A stretch of 7,187 bases of DNA from Bacteroidota bacterium (lineage in GTDB: Bacteria; Bacteroidota; Bacteroidia; Flavobacteriales; Flavobacteriaceae). The position numbers and the translations under genes were made by a program. The notes below the pieces were generated by a model. The model was not told the origin of the DNA and ran no database searches. It was given only the letters and a program-made list of their open reading frames with translations. Location of the stretch: assembly GCA_024280815.1 (NCBI GenBank), contig JAJRPL010000253.1:1-7187 (forward strand). Reading direction: 5' to 3'. Shown here piece after piece: positions 1 through 7,085 of the stretch (position 1 is its first letter; each line of letters begins with the position of its first letter).

Positions 1-2
1 CA

Positions 3-245
3 CCAAGTAAATTTCAACCAAACATCATTGATTTTTCGAAAAAAGAAAAGGCAATAAAACTGTTGCATAAAAAGGTTGACAAACTTTGTAAAAGGGCCAT
101 AAAATATTCTGAAACTGATTTAGATTTTTATATTTTGCCTCATCCCCTTTTAGGGAAATTAACCATGAGAGAATTGTTACATTTTACGAGTTATCACGTA
201 AAACATCATAATGAACTGATTGCAAAAGCATTAAAAAACAAATAG
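3..245 (+). CDS. DinB/DUF1569-like protein, 3' end only
   Basis: The frame is open from the left edge to the TAA at 243-245, so this is the C-terminal 80 residues of a gene that starts outside the window. An internal TTG at 63 could be mistaken for a start, but the frame continues upstream of it. The tail has a histidine-rich helix after a conserved-looking HPLLGKLT segment, followed by HFTSYHVKHHNELI. That arrangement resembles the last helix of DinB-superfamily four-helix bundles such as DUF1569, where His residues contribute to a metal site. Members are often small metal-dependent or thiol-handling enzymes of unknown substrate, so no specific reaction can be given. The next gene starts 7 bases after the stop, which suggests co-transcription. 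The family call rests on a short C-terminal pattern and is moderate. Confidence 0.6.
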   Translation, partial: PSKFQPNIIDFSKKEKAIKLLHKKVDKLCKRAIKYSETDLDFYILPHPLLGKLTMRELLHFTSYHVKHHNELIAKALKNK

Positions 246-398
246 AATTTTTATGAAGAGATTTAAAACGAATAAAAGTGAAAACTTCAAATCAAAAATA
301 AAACGATTAGCTTTTAACCTATTCCCAGCCATAAGAGGTACAGGAGGTTGGGTTAGTTTTATTTCTGATGATTGGCGAGAGCTCCATATCAGATTGCC

Positions 399-403
399 TT
401 TAA
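399..403. repeat. Left target-site duplication (TTTAA)
   Basis: TTTAA directly abuts the left inverted repeat of the 262-bp element and is repeated at 666-670. Only one copy is needed to restore the DUF4442 frame. If the true duplication is TTAA, the element is one base longer on the right. Confidence 0.85.
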
Positions 404-433
404 ACCTGAGTTCTGCCTAAGGTTTGTTTTCAG
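404..433 (+). repeat. Left terminal inverted repeat of the MITE
   Basis: Thirty bases running from ACCTGAG to TTTTCAG. They pair with 635-665 except for two substitutions and one short G/AA difference. The in-frame TAA that truncates the DUF4442 protein lies inside this repeat (418-420), so any insertion in this frame and orientation would end translation at once. Confidence 0.88.
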
Positions 434-634
434 TTTGAATGAATTTTCATTCAATTTGAAGCCAAATTTTTGAAGGACTAACTAGTTAGTTTAAGAAAAT
501 TTAGGGAGAATTGGAGAAAATTCATCAAATCCGAAAGAAATCCCAAGAAAAGGCAATCTTTTTCATGAAAATTTTTTGAAATACCCAGATATTCCTTCAA
601 ATTTTCATTTCAAATCTTACCTTTTCTTTGAATT

Positions 635-665
635 CTGAAAATTAAATCTTAGGCAGAGCTCAGGT
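635..665 (-). repeat. Right terminal inverted repeat of the MITE
   Basis: Thirty-one bases that, on the reverse strand, read ACCTGAGCTCTGCCTAAG followed by an A/T-rich stretch ending TTTTCAG. It is the partner of 404-433 and is followed at once by the second TTTAA. Confidence 0.88.
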
Positions 666-670
666 TTTAA
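666..670. repeat. Right target-site duplication (TTTAA)
   Basis: Second copy of TTTAA, directly after the right inverted repeat. The native DUF4442 coding sequence resumes at 671. Confidence 0.85.
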
Positions 671-1013
671 GCTGGCGGACAAGAAATTATGTAGGTACTG
701 TTTTTGGTGGAAGTATTTATGCTTCTACAGATCCGTTTTATATGATTCAGCTCATGAAAATATTAGGAAAAGAATATGTAGTTTGGGATAAATCTGCTCA
801 AATAAAATTTAAAAGACCTATTAAAAAAACAGTGTATGCTCGATTTTTAATAACCGATGAAATTCTTGACGAGATTAAAGAAAAAGTAAAACAAAACAAT
901 TCATACGATATTGTGTTGCCTGTACAGTTTCAAGATAAAGAAGAGGTTATATACGCAGAAATACTTAAAACGATTTATATTGCAGATAAAACGTATTATA
1001 AATCGAGAAAAAG

Positions 1014-1544
1014 GTGATAATTACTGAGAATGAAATAATAGATGAAATTTTAATACACTATAAAGATGTGTTGAAAGATGATTTTCAAATTTATAAAAAT
1101 CATGTGTATCGTATTTATAATTATGGAATTATGTTTGATATCGATACCAATAATCATGAAAAGTATGCCATTGCGGCGGTATTTCACGATATAGGTATTT
1201 GGACACATTCTTTTGACTATTTAGAGCCATCTATAAAACTAGCTAGTGAATACTTAAAAGGAATTGGGAAAGATGAATTGATAAAGGAAGTAGGGTTACT
1301 TATAGATAACCATCATAAAATCAGTGTTTATAAAGGTGAATTTCAAAAAACAGTAGAAATTTTCAGAAAAGCAGATTGGATAGATGTTAGTATGGGTGTC
1401 AAATTGTTTAGATTAGATAAATCAGTCTATAAAGCGATTCAAAAACAGATTTCAAATAAAGGATTTCATTGGTTTTTGGTGAAACAATCACTCAAATATT
1501 TTGTAAAGCATCCTTTAAACCCGTTACCGATGTTTAAAAGGTAA
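1014..1544 (+). CDS. HD-domain phosphohydrolase-like protein
   Basis: A 176-residue soluble protein of the HD superfamily, whose members are metal-dependent phosphohydrolases acting on nucleotides or other phosphate esters. The expected ligands are visible: His30 (KNHVYRI), His58-Asp59 in AVFHDIG, a further His pair 100-101 (DNHHK), and acidic residues in RKADWIDV (Asp121 and Asp124). No RelA/SpoT synthetase, GAF or response-regulator domain is attached, and the length fits stand-alone HD proteins. Its substrate cannot be deduced. The GTG start at 1014 overlaps the TGA of the DUF4442 gene (GTGA). This suggests translation was coupled to the upstream gene, so the MITE insertion could lower its expression. 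The C-terminus ends in a basic tail (HPLNPLPMFKR). No clear terminator follows in the 99 bases before the convergent HlyD gene. Confidence 0.85.
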   Translation: MIITENEIIDEILIHYKDVLKDDFQIYKNHVYRIYNYGIMFDIDTNNHEKYAIAAVFHDIGIWTHSFDYLEPSIKLASEYLKGIGKDELIKEVGLLIDNHHKISVYKGEFQKTVEIFRKADWIDVSMGVKLFRLDKSVYKAIQKQISNKGFHWFLVKQSLKYFVKHPLNPLPMFKR

Positions 1545-1643
1545 AATTGAAAAGTGTAAGGGTAATTTCCTTCAGGAGTTTAATTTTTGATGTCATCTTC
1601 AATTGAAATTGGTTTGCACATTATAAATTTAAAAAAAGGGTAT

Positions 1644-2945
1644 TTAATTACGCTTTAAGATACTTCTAAACTGGTAAAAGAAACGGTCAATCAATCGTAA
1701 ATCTTCTGTAATGATTTCTGCGATGCCTCGCATTTCTTGTTTGAATACAATTTTTTTATTATAAGAAGTAATTAATTCTTTAGGCAAACTCACATCTATC
1801 AAATAAAAACCATCTTTGTCAGGAATTAAAGAAATGTTTTTAACCTTACCCGTCAGCATTCCAAATTCAGTGTCAGGGTAGTTTTGTAATTTGATGTTTA
1901 CTTTTTGTCCAATTTTAATTTTACCTGAATTTTGTACAGGTGCTTTTAGTTTGGCAATAAACTCATTGTTAATTATTGGAATAATCGTAAAAACCAAATC
2001 ACCTTGATTAACAGTTTGATTTTTATTCCAAATATTTAAAAATGATACCTTACCTTCTATATCAGACTGCAATACATAACTCAACTCCCAATCTTTAATA
2101 CTTTTCTTCAATTGGTTAAAAGATTGAATAACATTTTTCAGCAATATCATTTCTTCTTTAGTTCTACTAATTTCTGTCCCTTTTGAGGTTCTATTAGCAT
2201 TGCTAATAGCTTCTCTTAATTGAGAAATAGAAGAACCCATTACTTTATAATTTCTCTCAGTTTGTAAATAATCTAATTGTTTACCTTCGTACTCTTGAGC
2301 AGAAATGACACCTTTTTCAAATAATGTCTTATACCTTTCAATATCTTTTTTCTTAAAATTAAGCTCTGAATTTTGCAACTCTTTTTGTGATTTTAGGTTT
2401 GCTAAACGTCTTCTTAATTCTGTTCTTGAAATCTTATTCGCCAATGCTTCATTTGAAAAAGGTTGCAATTCTTTATTTAATACATACTGCATATAATTAT
2501 TTTCAAACAAAGTGAAATCAGACTCTATATCTCCTAAAAATAATATAGGTAAACTATCTGTGGGAAAACTAAAAGACTTATTATTGACTTTTATAGTATC
2601 TACTATTGATTTTAAAGTAAACACATCGTTAAAGTTTGCCGTATTTTCTATAATGGCTAAAGCTGTGTTTGGCTTCACTTCTTGATTATCTTTTACTAGA
2701 ATAACATCTAACTTGCCAGTTACTTTTGCATATTCTTTTTGTGGTGGTGTTTGTGTGGTTACTACAGCCTCTGCTGTAATGATATCAGGGTATTTTACAA
2801 ACCATGAAATAAACAATAAGCCTAGCATCAAAAATAATATCAATGCGTTTCCCCATCTAATCATCCAATTAGGGACAAAGCTCAATATTTCTTGAACTTC
2901 TTCACTTCTTAGTTGTATGTCTTCTTGTTTGGTGTTTTCTGGCAT
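1644..2945 (-). CDS. HlyD-family periplasmic adaptor of the peptide exporter
   Basis: A 433-residue membrane fusion protein that would link an inner-membrane ABC exporter to an outer-membrane channel. The order is classic: a short cytoplasmic N-terminus (about 1-30), one hydrophobic segment (about 31-50, LILFLMLGLLFISWFV), a first lipoyl-like half with the motif VTGKLDVILVKDNQEVKPN, a long Lys/Glu-rich helical hairpin (about 165-290), then a second lipoyl half and a beta-barrel region (VNQGDLVFTIIP, KIGQKVNIKL). The hairpin includes YKTLFEKGVISAQEYE, common in bacterial HlyD proteins. The ATG start shares one base with the exporter stop (TAATG), so the two are translationally coupled and should work as a pair. 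The frame is intact and of usual length. Coupling to an exporter that carries a premature stop may reduce its translation. The substrate is inferred from context to be the peptide encoded at 6836-7042. Confidence 0.9.
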   Translation of the reverse strand: MPENTKQEDIQLRSEEVQEILSFVPNWMIRWGNALILFLMLGLLFISWFVKYPDIITAEAVVTTQTPPQKEYAKVTGKLDVILVKDNQEVKPNTALAIIENTANFNDVFTLKSIVDTIKVNNKSFSFPTDSLPILFLGDIESDFTLFENNYMQYVLNKELQPFSNEALANKISRTELRRRLANLKSQKELQNSELNFKKKDIERYKTLFEKGVISAQEYEGKQLDYLQTERNYKVMGSSISQLREAISNANRTSKGTEISRTKEEMILLKNVIQSFNQLKKSIKDWELSYVLQSDIEGKVSFLNIWNKNQTVNQGDLVFTIIPIINNEFIAKLKAPVQNSGKIKIGQKVNIKLQNYPDTEFGMLTGKVKNISLIPDKDGFYLIDVSLPKELITSYNKKIVFKQEMRGIAEIITEDLRLIDRFFYQFRSILKRN

Positions 2946-4009
2946 TAATTTCCTAATTCTAATTGATTCTTAACTAGGTTGTAATATTCACCTTTTAATT
3001 TGGTCAATTCTTGATGGTTTCCCTTTTCAACAATTTTACCTTTGTCTAATACTACAATTTGATGTGCGTTTTTTACGGTACTTAATCTGTGGGCAATAAT
3101 GACTACTGTTTTACCAGCAAAGAACTCATTCAAGTTTTCCATAATTACTTTTTCATTATTGGCATCTAATGCACTCGTTGCCTCATCAAATAATAAAAAT
3201 TTAGGATCTTTATATACAGCCCTTGCTATTAGCAAACGTTGTTTTTGCCCTGTACTCAAGCCTGTACCTTCTAATCCTATTTTTGTGTTAAACCCTAAAG
3301 GCAATCCATCTACATACGATTGAATATTTGCGACATGTGTGGCATGTACCAATTTTTTATGATCTACAAAATCTGAACCAACTGCTATATTTTTGGCTAT
3401 GGTATCATTAAAAATATAGCCTTCTTGCATTACGACACCACAATGGTTTCGCCATGCTTTTTGTGAGATATTATTTAAATTGTGATTTCCAATCATAATT
3501 TCTCCTGTATCAAGATTATAGAATTTGAGTAATAACTTCATCAATGTGGTTTTACCACTACCACTTACTCCTACGATGGCTGTAATTTTATTTGCAGGTA
3601 TTGTTAAATCTAAATTTTTAATTACAGGTTCTAATCCTCCAATATACCTAAAGGTGATATTTTTAAGATGCACATCGCTATTTTCAGGAATTATTATAAT
3701 TTTTTGTTCTCCAGACTTTTCTTCATCTTCTTTGTTATGAATTTCACCTAGCCTATCTAAAGATATTTTAGCGTCTTGTGCATCTCTTAAAAAAGCAATG
3801 AGTTGCGTAACAGGAGCATTTAACTGACCAACAATATAAGAAATTGCCATCATCATACCTAAGGTTATTTCACCATCAATAACCAGTTTAGCAGAGAGGA
3901 CAGTAATTAAAATATTTTTCAATTCATTAATAAAAGACGAACCTACAGATTGTGTTTGCTCTAAGGCCAAACTTTTCATACCTACTTTGAATAAGCGTGC
4001 TTGAATAAA

Positions 4010-4012
4010 TTA
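4010..4012 (-). other. In-frame TAA interrupting the ABC exporter
   Basis: On the minus strand the codons read AGA TGG AGT TGG TAA TTT ATT CAA. Relatives in Bacteroidota typically have a Trp-Glu-x-Ile-Gln stretch here, so a single G-to-T change (GAA to TAA) explains the stop. The fragment before it is 390 residues. The fragment after it could restart at an ATG 11 codons downstream (3979), giving 344 residues with a whole ATPase domain. Confidence 0.9.
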
Positions 4013-4858
4013 CCAACTCCATCGCATTTGGCGTTCTGCATTGTGCAATTTAATTTCTTGCATACCATTGATTAATTCTATCACCTTACTTTGTTCTTGA
4101 CTTACTCCTGAAAAACGTTTATAATCTAAATCTTTCCGCCTTTTAAAAAAGAACAATACCCACGCAAAATAGAGTACACTTCCTATTAAAAAAATAGTGA
4201 ATATTTGGATGCTATAATAGCCCAAGACTATTCCGAAAATAACTAAATTAAACATAGAAAATAATACGTTTAAGGAGGATGTAGTTAATATTTTCTCAAT
4301 ACGTTTATGGTCATTGATACGCTGTAATAGATCACCTGTCATTTTGGTATCAAAAAAAGAAATAGGTAAACTCATTAATTTGATAAAGAAGTCAGAAATT
4401 AATGAGATATTAATTCTAGTACTAAGGTGTAATAATATCCAACCTCGAATTACCTCTAAGGCTGTACGGCCCAAAAACAAAAAGAGTTGAGCAAATAGAA
4501 TGAGATAGATAAAATGTATGTTTTGGTTTTGTATACCAACATCAACAATGCTTTGTGTTAAAAAGGGGACAATTAACTGTAAAAAACTAGCTGCCAATAA
4601 ACCAATAGCTAGTTGAATGATGAATTTTTTATATCTAAAAAGATATCTTGAAATAAATTTGAAATTGAACTGAGTTTCTTCTTGATTTTCTAAGTCATCA
4701 TTATAGAATTTGGGGGTGGGTTCTAGGAGTAATGTCACACCTTCTTCTGTGGTTTCATCTGCATTATTACCCATCCAATGTTGTATGAATTTTTCTTTGG
4801 TATATGTTAATAAACCATGAGCTGGGTCAGATATGTATATGGTTTCTTCTTTTTTTCT

Positions 4859-4894
4859 TCTCCCCTTTGGGGAGATGCCGAAGGCAGAGGGGGC
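4859..4894. repeat. GC-rich double-hairpin repeat inside the C39 peptidase coding region
   Basis: A 36-base stretch that is strikingly G/C-rich against its AT-rich gene. It contains CTCCCC-TTT-GGGGAG (4860-4874, 6-bp stem) and TGCC-GAA-GGCA (4876-4886, 4-bp stem), followed by GAGGGGG. It resembles the short palindromic repeats scattered between genes in many Bacteroidota genomes, but here it is read as 12 codons (residues about 97-108, AP SAFGISPKGR). The reading frame is kept. It lies between the catalytic His and Asp and widens their spacing to 31 residues, whereas C39 domains usually have roughly half that. No second copy occurs in this window, so membership of a repeat family is inferred. 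Confidence 0.65.
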
Positions 4895-5298
4895 TTTTAT
4901 TTTATATAGGACTGCAAAATGATTTTTATTCCAATGTACTATACAAGGTAATGGAGCTTCTAAAAGTTTTTCAAAATTCACTTTTACACCAATGGTATGA
5001 AAACCTATCTTTTCAGCAGCTTCACTTAAGCCTAGTAAACTACTCCCTTCTCGTGTTGTTTCAGATAAACTACGTAAAGTTTGAACGTGTATAGTCTTAC
5101 CAAAATGTTTAGCAACTATTTTGATGCAAGTAGGGCCGCAATCTTTAGACTCTGTTTGTCTGTAATGTGGGAAGCTTTTCATGCCCAATTTTAATTATTC
5201 TTTCTAAGAGTTTCAGACTAAAAGGAGTGCATTCTAAAAAAGTAAAAAGATATTATTTTAGTTATTATTTAATAGAGATGTTTTTTAATTGTAAGATT

Positions 5299-6594
5299 TT
5301 AGCTAATAGCAAAGGAAAATTTATCTTTAATAATTTCTATTTTTTTATTTTCATCATAATCATGTATACAATAATCCTTCCCTCTTTTTTCAATTGCATG
5401 TTGTGAACATCCTCCATTACATATAGGCAAAATAGAACATTCCAAACATGGTGGGTTCTTAAATTTTGAATTTAAGCGATCAAAATATTTTTCATTCCAA
5501 TCAATCTTTCCTTCTGAATTCAATTGTCCTTCTTTTAAATTAGATTTAAAATCTCTTGCCGTACACTTAAATACTTCTCCATTATAATTCAAAGTTGCAT
5601 GATTTTTTTTATCGGCATAACATGAATTCCTTACAGTATCTAAATTTATTCCTTTAAAATAAGTTGTAAATCTTTCTCTTCTGAATAAATCAACAATAGA
5701 TTGAATATCCGAGTGTATATCTTTCTCTTCTTGCCAAACTTCATGAAATGAAAAGTTTAAATATTTTTTATCTTTATCGGTCAATCTTATAAAGTCATCT
5801 ATTATGTTAGGTAAACTTTCAATTGTTTCTTCAGAAACATTTAACCTAACGGCTGTTGTAAATTCATTTTTAATACAAAGGTGTATATTATTAATGATTT
5901 TATCATAGGAGCCTTTCTCTTTAGAAATATATCTAACTTGATTATGTCGATCTCTATGCCCATCCAAAGTGATTTGAAAATGATTTACTCCTAATTTCTT
6001 ACAATCATTAAGCATATTCTGATTTATTAACAATCCATTTGTAGTAAATCCTGATGTGAAAAACACTTCTTTTTCAGTCATTTTTGGAAAAATGGCCTCT
6101 AAAATTGGCTTTACAGTTTTATCAAAATACAACAACGGCTCGCCTCCAAACCAACTTATATGAAAACGTTTTAGATTAGGCATATCTAACAAGATATTTT
6201 CTACAAGTTTTACTACAGACACTTTTGTTACATCAGTCATTTTTGATGCTTTAATGTGAGTCTCATAACAATACCAACATTTGAAATTGCAATTCATGGT
6301 TGGGTTAATTGTTAATCTATAAATTGTGTCATCCTCAATATCAATCTCTCTTACCAATTTTTTTACATTTTCTATTTCATCAACTTTATCTTCAATTATG
6401 AATCCCTTTTTAATTAAATGTGCGTAAAAAGCAGGGTGAATACGGTTTAATTCATCTAAATCACTATCTAGCTTTGAAGCTTCATACAAATCAAAAAGTT
6501 CGGGATCTAAAACTACGAACTCATTAGTAAAAGCATTATATCCAATTTTTTTATTTTCAAAATTAAAGAAATTGTTAAATTTACTATTTTTCAT
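5299..6594 (-). CDS. Radical SAM/SPASM peptide maturase
   Basis: A 431-residue enzyme expected to modify the precursor peptide using S-adenosylmethionine and iron-sulfur clusters. After an N-terminal region of about 90 residues, possibly involved in peptide recognition, the radical SAM core has the cluster motif CNFKCWYC (Cys102, 106, 109) and a SAM-contacting WFGGEPLL (about 148-155). The C-terminal SPASM domain shows the full cysteine set for auxiliary clusters: Cys325, Cys344, Cys383, 386, 392, 396 (CLECSILPICNGGC) and Cys409. Family members make thioether (sactipeptide or ranthipeptide), carbon-carbon or other crosslinks. The Cys-rich core next door favours thioethers, but the chemistry cannot be read from sequence. 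It lies 241 bases downstream of the precursor on the same strand and 116 bases upstream of the exporter. It could also be anSME-like, but the neighbours argue for peptide maturation. Confidence 0.92.
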   Translation of the reverse strand: MKNSKFNNFFNFENKKIGYNAFTNEFVVLDPELFDLYEASKLDSDLDELNRIHPAFYAHLIKKGFIIEDKVDEIENVKKLVREIDIEDDTIYRLTINPTMNCNFKCWYCYETHIKASKMTDVTKVSVVKLVENILLDMPNLKRFHISWFGGEPLLYFDKTVKPILEAIFPKMTEKEVFFTSGFTTNGLLINQNMLNDCKKLGVNHFQITLDGHRDRHNQVRYISKEKGSYDKIINNIHLCIKNEFTTAVRLNVSEETIESLPNIIDDFIRLTDKDKKYLNFSFHEVWQEEKDIHSDIQSIVDLFRRERFTTYFKGINLDTVRNSCYADKKNHATLNYNGEVFKCTARDFKSNLKEGQLNSEGKIDWNEKYFDRLNSKFKNPPCLECSILPICNGGCSQHAIEKRGKDYCIHDYDENKKIEIIKDKFSFAIS

Positions 6595-6774
6595 TATTTA
6601 TCTTTTTTAATCTTATATTATACACAATATGTAAACTCAACTATAACTATTACATCAAATAGTAGTATTAATATGCTTTTTATGATATTACAAATTCTTT
6701 TCTACTTGTGAGTTTTTCAAATAACAAACTATCTAAGCTCATCCCTAATAATTATTTTTTGTAACAGACTCCTT

Positions 6775-6807
6775 AAAAAACGCCCAATATTTTTAAGTCA
6801 TTAGGGC
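6775..6807 (-). terminator. Terminator-like hairpin between precursor and maturase
   Basis: Read leftward, GCCC(T)AAT pairs with ATTGGGC across a loop of about 11 bases (stem arms 6800-6807 and 6782-6788, with one bulged base). GTTTTTT follows at 6781-6775. It lies about 30 bases after the precursor stop. A partial terminator here would give more precursor transcript than maturase transcript, a common arrangement in RiPP operons. An overlapping TAAGTC/GACTTA repeat (6794-6799 with 6815-6820) could form a competing fold, so attenuation is possible but unproven. Confidence 0.55.
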
Positions 6808-6835
6808 ATTGTCGGACTTAGTTAATCCAAAATTA

Positions 6836-7042
6836 TCAACAAGTTCCTGTATTAGTACAACCTAAATGATCCCCTTTAGTACAATCTCCTGAATTAGTAC
6901 ACTCTCTATCATGATCATAAACGTATCCTCCTTTAATTTTATTCATTTGAGAATCTTCAAGTGAAGCAAAACCGCCAGATAATGTACCATCTCCATTCGT
7001 TTTTAATGATGATAATTGATTGAATTTTTTATCAGTTTCCAT
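6836..7042 (-). CDS. GG-leader RiPP precursor with Cys-Thr repeat core
   Basis: A 68-residue peptide that looks like the substrate of the neighbouring radical SAM enzyme and C39 exporter. The acidic, amphipathic leader contains LSGGFASLEDSQMNKIKGG, a form typical of Bacteroidota GG-leader precursors (TIGR04149-like). Cleavage is expected after Gly39, leaving a 29-residue core. The core has four cysteines (48, 54, 62, 68) in two matching units, CTNSGDC and CTNTGTC, separated by TKGDHLG, so the motif Cys-Thr-(Asn/Lys) occurs three times. It also has two tyrosines and charged residues just after the GG. The final codon is Cys. There is no strong Shine-Dalgarno sequence, as is usual in this phylum. 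Start ATG 7042 gives the expected leader length. It is first in the leftward cluster, and the likely transposase gene begins about 105 bases upstream on the other strand. Product class and activity are unknown. Confidence 0.87.
   Translation of the reverse strand: METDKKFNQLSSLKTNGDGTLSGGFASLEDSQMNKIKGGYVYDHDRECTNSGDCTKGDHLGCTNTGTC
6845..6901. repeat. Short DNA repeats coding the Cys-Thr units
   Basis: TCCTGTATTAGTACA (6845-6859) and TCCTGAATTAGTACA (6887-6901) match at 14 of 15 bases. A third, shorter copy, TTAGTACA, lies at 6876-6883. On the coding strand these give Cys-Thr-Asn, Cys-Thr-Lys and Cys-Thr-Asn with the same TGT ACT codons. Shared codons suggest that the core grew by internal duplication, though three short copies are limited evidence. 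Confidence 0.7.
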
Positions 7043-7085
7043 AAAATATCAATCCCGTCCTAAACGTTTTTAAAAATTAATAAAA

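Larger units (their letters stand above)
404..665. mobile_element. MITE-like non-autonomous insertion, 262 bp
   Basis: The ends are near-perfect inverted repeats: the left end starts ACCTGAGTTCTGCCTAAG, and the right end read on the other strand starts ACCTGAGCTCTGCCTAAG. The match continues with small gaps to TTTTCAG, giving about 30 bp per side. The element is flanked by TTTAA on both sides and has no substantial open frame. The interior is AT-rich and contains two strong palindromes, at 435-454 (9-bp arms) and 477-490 (ACTAAC TAGTTAGT, a perfect 14-mer). Small size, long inverted ends, a target duplication and no transposase define a MITE mobilised in trans. The TTAA-type target and CCTGAG ends could fit an IS1380-like (piggyBac-related) parent, but that assignment is a guess. 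The interruption of a recognisable gene fixes both borders to within a base or two. Confidence 0.9.
253..1017 (+). pseudogene. DUF4442 (hotdog-fold, thioesterase-like) gene interrupted by a MITE
   Basis: The ATG at 253 opens a frame that reads 50 native residues (ending WRELHIRLPL) and then runs into inserted DNA with an in-frame TAA at 418-420. The native frame resumes at 671 and continues to the TGA at 1015-1017. Removing 267 bases (the 262-bp element plus one 5-bp target copy) joins LPL to SWRTRNYVGTVFGGSIY and gives a continuous 165-residue protein. That junction is typical of DUF4442 proteins, which also carry the later YVVWDKSA and IKFKRP stretches seen here. The family has a hotdog fold like PaaI/YiiD acyl-CoA thioesterases, but its substrate is generally unknown. 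The insert is a multiple of three, so only the internal stop breaks the frame. A downstream ATG at 742 could yield a 91-residue C-terminal piece lacking the GTVFGGS segment, which is unlikely to be active. Confidence 0.88.
2945..5182 (-). pseudogene. C39-peptidase ABC exporter with one premature in-frame TAA
   Basis: A 745-codon peptidase-containing ABC transporter that would cut GG leaders and export the mature peptide. The peptidase domain (about 1-155) keeps Cys15 in DCGPTC, His88 and Asp119, a complete C39 triad. Membrane helices span about 175-450. The nucleotide-binding domain has Walker A GVSGSGKTT (about 538-546), a Q-loop, the LSTGQKQR signature, Walker B FLLFDEA and an H-loop IIAHRLS. 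Codon 391 is TAA (4010-4012). The same frame continues immediately as FIQARLFKV, as in intact relatives, so this is one nonsense substitution and not a frameshift. It falls in a cytoplasmic loop and separates the peptidase and early helices from the ATPase. ATG 5182 is preferred to the TTG at 5188 because MKSFPHYRQ matches the usual start. Readthrough, restart at the ATG at 3979, or a sequencing error could change the verdict. Confidence 0.87.

Noticed and set aside
435..490. Palindromes in the insertion as CRISPR repeats or a small RNA gene
   Set aside because: The two palindromes differ in sequence, are not regularly spaced with spacers, and are better explained as internal structure of the MITE.
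1545..1643. Possible bidirectional terminator between the convergent HD and HlyD genes
   Set aside because: Only a weak AAGG/CCTT pairing and a 10-bp TTCAATTGAA palindrome (1598-1607) are present, neither followed by a clear T-run at the right spacing.
4804..5094. Plus-strand open frame of 96 codons opposite the C39 peptidase domain
   Set aside because: It is antisense to a domain with an intact catalytic triad, and its translation has no recognisable motif.
5183..5298. Immunity peptide or promoter in the gap between maturase and exporter
   Set aside because: No minus-strand frame of useful length and no convincing TTTG/TAnnTTTG promoter pair could be found in these 116 bases.
5167..5406. 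Plus-strand open frame of 79 codons across the maturase-exporter gap
   Set aside because: It overlaps the ends of two well-supported minus-strand genes, has low-complexity Phe/Ile/Tyr-rich content and shows no family resemblance.
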